A stretch of DNA of 10,470 bases. It comes from Caulobacteraceae bacterium (GTDB taxonomy: Bacteria; Pseudomonadota; Alphaproteobacteria; Caulobacterales; Caulobacteraceae). Below the pieces are notes generated by a model. The model saw only the letters and a list, made by a program, of their open reading frames with translations. It had not been told where the DNA came from and made no database searches. Every line of letters begins with the position of its first letter. The stretch's first letter is position 1. Shown here piece by piece: positions 6,809 through 10,470 of the stretch. The stretch covers positions 1 to 10,470 of the forward strand of contig SDZP01000098.1 of NCBI GenBank assembly GCA_004144935.1, written 5' to 3'. Position numbers and translations under genes: made by a program.

Positions 6809-6840
6809 CACCGGCGCTCCTCTCGCCGGTGCGAGAGGAG
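6809..6840 (+). promoter_or_regulatory. Two mutually exclusive leader hairpins over the sod ribosome binding site
   Basis: Stem A pairs 6809-6816 with 6824-6831 (CACCGGCG with CGCCGGTG, 8 bp, 7-base loop). Stem B pairs 6817-6826 with 6831-6840 (CTCCTCTCGC with GCGAGAGGAG, 10 bp, CGGT loop). They share 6824-6831 and cannot both form. Stem B buries GAGAGGAG, the ribosome binding site 8 bases before the sod ATG at 6849, whereas stem A leaves it free. Without a T run, neither looks like an intrinsic terminator. A translational switch is inferred, not shown. Confidence 0.5.
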
Positions 6841-6848
6841 TTGCGTCC

Positions 6849-7469
6849 ATGTTTATCCTGCCCGACCTGCCCTATGCCCGCGATGCGCTGAGCCCCATCG
6901 TTTCCGGCGAGACCCTCGACTACCACCACGGCAAGCACCACAAGACCTATGTCGAGACGCTCAACAAGCTGCTCGCCGAGAAGGGCGAGACGCCCGAAAG
7001 CCTGGAGGCGGTGGTCAAATCCGCCGGACCCGGCAAGCTGTTCAACAACGCCGCCCAGGCCTGGAACCACGGCTTCTTCTGGGAATCGATGACGCCGTCG
7101 CCCGCCCAGCCGTCCGGCGCCCTGGCCGAGGCCATCGAGGCGTTCGGCGGGCATGCGGCGCTCGGCGAGAAATTCGTCGAGACCGGCGTCGGCCAGTTCG
7201 GGTCCGGCTGGGCCTGGCTGGTCTGGAAGGATGGCAAGATCGCCGTCGCCCCCAGCCACGACGCCGACACCCCCCTGGCCAACGGGGCCGGCTTTCCGTT
7301 GCTGGTCTGCGATGTCTGGGAGCACGCCTACTACCTGGACCACCAGAACGACCGGAAGGGCTTCCTGACCGCCTGGTTCGAAAAACTGGCCAACTGGGAG
7401 TTCGCCGGCGTTCAACTGGCGGCGGCGCAAGGCTCGGGAGAAGGCTATCGCTACCCGAAGCCGAAGTAG
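6849..7469 (+). CDS. sodB: Superoxide dismutase, iron type
   Basis: The 206-residue enzyme converts superoxide to oxygen and hydrogen peroxide. All four metal ligands are visible: H26 in DYHHGKHHKTYV, H74 in NNAAQAWNHGFFW, and D155 and H159 in CDVWEHAYYLDH. Q70 in NNAAQ and the following aromatic-rich segment are hallmarks of iron rather than manganese enzymes; GSGWAWLV follows as expected. No signal peptide is seen, so it should be cytoplasmic. The length is slightly above the usual 190-200 because of a C-terminal tail (about 193-206, ending YPKPK). GAGAGGAG lies 8 bases before the ATG but is inside a 10-bp hairpin. No own promoter is clear: TTGACA at 6805-6810 has no matching -10. It starts 66 bases after the small membrane protein gene, so read-through from the EcfG promoter is possible. 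Confidence 0.95.
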   Translation: MFILPDLPYARDALSPIVSGETLDYHHGKHHKTYVETLNKLLAEKGETPESLEAVVKSAGPGKLFNNAAQAWNHGFFWESMTPSPAQPSGALAEAIEAFGGHAALGEKFVETGVGQFGSGWAWLVWKDGKIAVAPSHDADTPLANGAGFPLLVCDVWEHAYYLDHQNDRKGFLTAWFEKLANWEFAGVQLAAAQGSGEGYRYPKPK

Positions 7470-7483
7470 AGAACAGGGCTGAT

Positions 7484-7508
7484 GGAACCCGTTTGACAGA
7501 AAGCCGTT
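7484..7508 (+). promoter_or_regulatory. EcfG-type general stress promoter upstream of the DUF1328 gene
   Basis: GGAAC at 7484-7488 and CGTT at 7505-7508 are separated by exactly 16 bases, a second perfect match to GGAAC-N16/17-CGTT and identical in spacing to the site at 5938-5962. It begins 15 bases after the sod stop codon and points at the 56-residue gene at 7563. Transcription should start near 7514-7516, at the foot of the hairpin at 7514-7544. A 7-bp inverted repeat (7468-7474 with 7506-7512) brackets the promoter. Confidence 0.88.
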
Positions 7509-7513
7509 CTCTC

Positions 7514-7544
7514 AATCGACAACGCGACTCCTCGCGTTTCGATT
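7514..7544 (+). promoter_or_regulatory. Stem-loop at the 5' end of the DUF1328 transcript
   Basis: AATCGA (7514-7519) pairs with TCGATT (7539-7544) and AACGCGA (7521-7527) pairs with TCGCGTT (7532-7538). C7520 bulges and the loop is CTCC. The 13-bp stem would begin at about +1 of the predicted EcfG transcript, which fits an mRNA-stabilising cap. GGGAAGG (7548-7554) lies outside it. It could also help end sod transcription, though it lacks a T run. Confidence 0.5.
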
Positions 7545-7562
7545 AAAGGGAAGGTTTCCAAG

Positions 7563-7733
7563 ATGCTCAGATGGGCGCTTATTTTCCTGGTCGTGGCGCT
7601 TGTCGCGGCAGTTCTTGGGTTTGGTGGTATCGCCGGCGCGTCCGCCGAGATCGCCAAGATCCTGTTCTTTGTCTTCCTCGTCCTGTTCGTGGTTTCACTG
7701 GTCGTGAACATGGTTCGAGGTCGGGCGCCCTGA
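7563..7733 (+). CDS. DUF1328 (YtjA-like) small membrane protein
   Basis: This 56-residue protein, MLRWALIFLVVALVAAVLGF followed by GGIAGASAEIAKILFFVFLV and a short basic end, has the full signature of the DUF1328/YtjA family. Two membrane helices (about 4-20 and 31-50) flank the conserved GFGGIAGASAEIAKILF turn, and the protein ends VNMVRGRAP. Its function is unknown; homologues are common members of general stress regulons in alphaproteobacteria. GGGAAGG at 7548-7554 gives a good ribosome binding site 8 bases before the ATG. The gene is a compact single transcription unit, with a perfect EcfG promoter at 7484-7508 and an intrinsic terminator at 7763-7792. Codon use is slightly less G/C-rich than in its neighbours (GTT, CTT, TTT and TCA appear), as is common for tiny membrane proteins. 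Confidence 0.93.
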   Translation: MLRWALIFLVVALVAAVLGFGGIAGASAEIAKILFFVFLVLFVVSLVVNMVRGRAP

Positions 7734-7762
7734 CCGCAAAGGTCAGGCGAAAGACGACGATG

Positions 7763-7792
7763 AAGGGCGGCGCCGAAAGGCCCGCCCTTTTT
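7763..7792 (+). terminator. Intrinsic terminator after the DUF1328 gene
   Basis: AAGGGCGG (7763-7770) pairs with CCGCCCTT (7782-7789). Inside, GCC (7772-7774) pairs with GGC (7779-7781) around a GAAA tetraloop, and C7771 bulges. A run of five T bases (7788-7792) follows. This is a textbook Rho-independent terminator isolating the small stress gene from the peptidase gene downstream. Confidence 0.85.
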
Positions 7793-7844
7793 CGTGCGCG
7801 GGAAGCTGCTAAGCACCTCCGATAATCCCTGGGAGAGTCCCCGC

Positions 7845-10470
7845 GTGCTGAATAAGTCCACTGCCAGCGTCCTGGCCGCCGTGCTGTTGCTGGCGGCCCC
7901 GGCCGGCCTGGTCGCCGCCCCCGCCTTCGCCGCCAGCGCCGCCTCGCAACCGACCGCGCCGCCGATCCGGTACCGCGAGCGGGTTCTGGCCAACGGCCTG
8001 CGGGTGATCAGCTCGGTCGACCGCACCACGCCCAACGTCGCCGTCCAGGTCTGGTACGGCGTCGGCGGCAAGGACGATCCCGAGGGCCGCACCGGCTTCG
8101 CCCACCTGTTCGAGCATCTGATGTTCAAGGCCACCCGCGACCTGCCGCCGGAAGCCTTCGACCGCATGACCGAGGATGTCGGCGGCGAGAACAACGCCTT
8201 CACCGCCGACGACATGACCGCCTATCACGAGACCGTGCCGGCCCATCATCTGGAGCGCCTGCTGTGGGCGGAAGCCCAGCGCCTGGGCTCGCTGGTGGTC
8301 GACGAGGCCAACTTCAAATCCGAGCGGGACGTGGTGAAGGAAGAGCTGCGCAACCGCGTGCTGTCCAATCCCTACGGCCGCTTCCAGGCCCTGCTGATCC
8401 CCTCCGCCAGCTATACCACCCATCCCTATCGCCGGCCGGTGATCGGCTCGATCGAGGACCTCGACTCCGCGACCATCGACGATGTGCTGAACTTCCACGC
8501 CGACTACTACCGGCCCGACAACGCCGCCCTGATCGTGGTCGGAAACTTCGACGAAAGGGCCTTCGACGCCTGGGTCGACAAGTATTTCGGCCCCATCAGG
8601 ACCCCCGCCGAGCCGCTTCGCCGGGTCACCGTCAAGGAGCCGGCCCGCACCGGCGCCAGGACCGTCACCGGCTATGCGCCCAACGTGCCGCTGCCGGCCG
8701 TGGCCATCACCTGGCAGGCCCCCAGGGCCGCGGACCCGGACGCCGCGGCCCTCAGCGTTCTCGACGCCATCCTGTCGGGCGGCAAGTCCTCGCGGCTCTA
8801 CAACAGCCTGGTCTATGAGCAGCAGATCGCCCAGGCGGCCTTCTCGACCGCGGAGCTGAACGCCCAGCCGGGCCTGTTCTACGTCGGGGCCATCATGGCC
8901 GGCGGCAAGACGCTGGACGAGGGCCAGACGGCGCTGCTGGCGCAGGTTGCGCGGCTGCGCGACGCCCCGCCGACCGCCGCAGAACTGGCCGAGGCCAAGA
9001 CTGAGATGATCGCCGGCGCCGTGCGCCAGCGCGAGACCATCGACGGCAAGGGCTTCGTGCTGGGCTCGGCCCTCATCCTCGAGGGCGATGCGGCCAAGGC
9101 CAACAGCGGCATCGACGAACTGAACGCCGTCACCGCCGCCGATGTGCAGCGGGTCGCCAGGAAATACCTTTCGCCCGACCGCATGGTGGTCGTCCGCTAC
9201 ATGGACGAGAAGCTGCGCCCGGCCGGCGAGACGGAGGTGGCGGCCAAACCCGTCGTCGTGGCCAGCAGGCCCTTCACCGGCCAGCGCGTCGCCCTGCGCG
9301 ACGCCGCGGCCCGTGAGAAGCCGCCGGGGCTGGGCCAGCCCATCGCGCCGGTCCTGCCCGCCGCGGTGGAAAAGACCCTGCCCAATGGCCTGCGGGTCAT
9401 CGTCGCCCAGTCGAGCGCCCTGCCGCTGGTCACCGTCGACCTGACGGTGCGCGCCGGCTCGCTGTTCGACCCGGACGGCAAGGCGGGCCTGGCCAGCGTC
9501 GCCGCCGACCTGATGTCGGAAGGGGCCGGCGGCAAGAGCGCGGTGGCGATCGCCGCCCAGACCGAGGCCCTCGGCGCCGACCTGTCTGCGGGCGCCGGCA
9601 CGGAGTTCACCTCCGTGACCCTCAACACCCTGAGCGACAAGCTGGAGGCCTCGATCGGCCTGATGGCCGACGTCGCCCTGCGCCCGACCTTCGATCCGGA
9701 AGAACTGGACCGCCTGCGCGACCAGGCCATCGACGGCTTCCAGGTCTCGCTGACCGAGCCACGCTCGGTGGCCGGCTATGTCTCGGCTCCGGCCGTCTGG
9801 TCCGGAACGCCGTTGGCCGACGTGACCACGCCAAAGACCCTGAAGGCCCTGTCGCGGGACGACCTGGCCGCCTTCCACGCTCGCTGGTTCCGGCCGGACA
9901 ACGCCGTCCTGGTCATCGCCGGCGACATCACCCCGGAGAAGGCCTTCGCCCTGGCCGAGCGGACCTTCGGCGCCTGGAAGGCTCCGGCCGCGCCCCTGAC
10001 GACAGCCCCGCCCGTGGCGGCGCAGTCCAATCCCCGGCTGGTCATCGTCGACATGCCCAACGCCGGCCAGGCGACGGTCATCGTCGCCAAGCGGGCCATC
10101 ACCCGGGACGACCCGCGCTACTATCCGGGGCTGGTCGCCAACAACGTGCTGGGCGGCGGCTATTCCTCGCGCCTCAACGTCGAGATCCGGCTGAAGCGCG
10201 GCCTGGCCTACGGCGCAGGCTCCAATCTGTCGGTGCGCAAGGGCAGCGGCGGCTTCTCGGCCTCGACATCGACCAAGAACGAGACGGCGGGCGAGGCTCT
10301 GACCCTGCTGCGCGGCGAGATGACCCGCCTGGGCGAGACCCTGCCGACGGCCGAGGAGATGGCGGCCCGCAAGTCGGTGCTGATCGGCGGCTTCGGCCGG
10401 GACCTGGCCACCACCGGCGGGCTGGCCGACACGCTTGGCTCCCTGGCCGCCTATGGCATCGACCTGAAGG
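7845..10470 (+). CDS. M16 family zinc metallopeptidase, exported, partial (3' end beyond window)
   Basis: The frame runs open to the window edge for 875 residues; fused M16 proteins of this type are usually about 900-970 residues, so little should be missing. It starts at GTG, with GGGAGAG about 8 bases upstream and no alternative ATG. A Sec signal peptide is clear: MLNKS, a hydrophobic stretch to about 25, then PAFA before A30, so the protein acts in the periplasm or envelope. The first M16 domain (about 45-260) has the inverted zinc motif HLFEH (H87, E90, H91) and the downstream ligand E166 or E167 in ERDVVKEELRNR. The NNAFTADDMTAYHETVP segment is typical. A second M16 half begins at about residue 510 (KTLPNGLRVIVAQ) but has GLASVAADLM where HxxEH belongs, so it is probably a non-catalytic partner domain. 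The fused active/inactive layout is common in bacterial M16 proteases; the substrate is unknown. Confidence 0.93.
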   Translation, partial: MLNKSTASVLAAVLLLAAPAGLVAAPAFAASAASQPTAPPIRYRERVLANGLRVISSVDRTTPNVAVQVWYGVGGKDDPEGRTGFAHLFEHLMFKATRDLPPEAFDRMTEDVGGENNAFTADDMTAYHETVPAHHLERLLWAEAQRLGSLVVDEANFKSERDVVKEELRNRVLSNPYGRFQALLIPSASYTTHPYRRPVIGSIEDLDSATIDDVLNFHADYYRPDNAALIVVGNFDERAFDAWVDKYFGPIRTPAEPLRRVTVKEPARTGARTVTGYAPNVPLPAVAITWQAPRAADPDAAALSVLDAILSGGKSSRLYNSLVYEQQIAQAAFSTAELNAQPGLFYVGAIMAGGKTLDEGQTALLAQVARLRDAPPTAAELAEAKTEMIAGAVRQRETIDGKGFVLGSALILEGDAAKANSGIDELNAVTAADVQRVARKYLSPDRMVVVRYMDEKLRPAGETEVAAKPVVVASRPFTGQRVALRDAAAREKPPGLGQPIAPVLPAAVEKTLPNGLRVIVAQSSALPLVTVDLTVRAGSLFDPDGKAGLASVAADLMSEGAGGKSAVAIAAQTEALGADLSAGAGTEFTSVTLNTLSDKLEASIGLMADVALRPTFDPEELDRLRDQAIDGFQVSLTEPRSVAGYVSAPAVWSGTPLADVTTPKTLKALSRDDLAAFHARWFRPDNAVLVIAGDITPEKAFALAERTFGAWKAPAAPLTTAPPVAAQSNPRLVIVDMPNAGQATVIVAKRAITRDDPRYYPGLVANNVLGGGYSSRLNVEIRLKRGLAYGAGSNLSVRKGSGGFSASTSTKNETAGEALTLLRGEMTRLGETLPTAEEMAARKSVLIGGFGRDLATTGGLADTLGSLAAYGIDLK

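Noticed and set aside
6805..6810. TTGACA as a housekeeping -35 for sod
   Set aside because: At 16-18 bases downstream the sequence is GGTGCGAG-like with no -10 resemblance, and it lies inside the hairpin region.
7809..9878. Long minus-strand open frame of about 690 codons antisense to the M16 peptidase
   Set aside because: Composition is Gly/Arg/Gln/His-rich with no family signature, as expected opposite a high-GC gene. The plus-strand frame has a signal peptide and an HxxEH motif.
1..10470. CRISPR arrays, insertion sequences, tRNA or rRNA genes, phage or defence genes
   Set aside because: Reading both strands, I saw no spaced direct repeats, transposase motifs, cloverleaf sequences or conserved rRNA segments. 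The region looks like ordinary core chromosome.

Overview
The window looks like chromosomal DNA from an alphaproteobacterium, most likely of the Caulobacterales. The support is indirect: strong G/C bias at third codon positions, an HWE-family sensor kinase, an alphaproteobacterial OmpR-type regulator, and two perfect matches to the EcfG (general stress sigma factor) promoter, GGAAC-N16-CGTT. The genus is inferred, and no rRNA or marker gene is present. There are no mobile elements, CRISPR arrays or tRNAs that I can see. Coding density is high and no gap between genes reaches 300 bases.

Left part (1-2674). Exonuclease III (xth, +) converges on an OmpR-family response regulator (-) that resembles the envelope regulator CenR. 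A signal-less L,D-transpeptidase-fold gene (+) diverges from the regulator across 47 bases. It in turn converges on a DUF4142 lipoprotein gene (-), with 4 bases between their stops. This is largely a DNA-repair and cell-envelope neighbourhood.

Middle part (2752-5870). A family III CoA-transferase (CaiB/BaiF, +) diverges from the DUF4142 gene and ends inside the stop of the next gene. The two convergent stop codons share the palindrome CTAG. That next gene (-) encodes a hybrid kinase with GAF, PAS, HWE kinase and C-terminal receiver domains. The receiver carries an FATGY motif like that of the single-domain 'FAT GUY' receivers linked to the alphaproteobacterial general stress response.

Right part (5871-10470). 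A canonical EcfG promoter precedes a DUF883/ElaB-like membrane-anchored protein gene, which overlaps a small membrane-protein gene at TTGA. An iron-type superoxide dismutase gene follows, with two mutually exclusive hairpins in its leader, one of which buries the ribosome binding site. Immediately after it, a second canonical EcfG promoter drives a 56-residue DUF1328 membrane protein gene, closed by a strong intrinsic terminator. The window ends inside a large exported M16 zinc peptidase with one active and one apparently inactive half.

The most coherent story is a general-stress-response island: two strong EcfG promoters and a weaker third candidate at the DUF4142 gene, serving small envelope-stress proteins, next to a kinase of the family that feeds this response. 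I did not find a clearly new multi-gene system. The best leads are this promoter cluster with its kinase and the switch-like leader of the superoxide dismutase gene.
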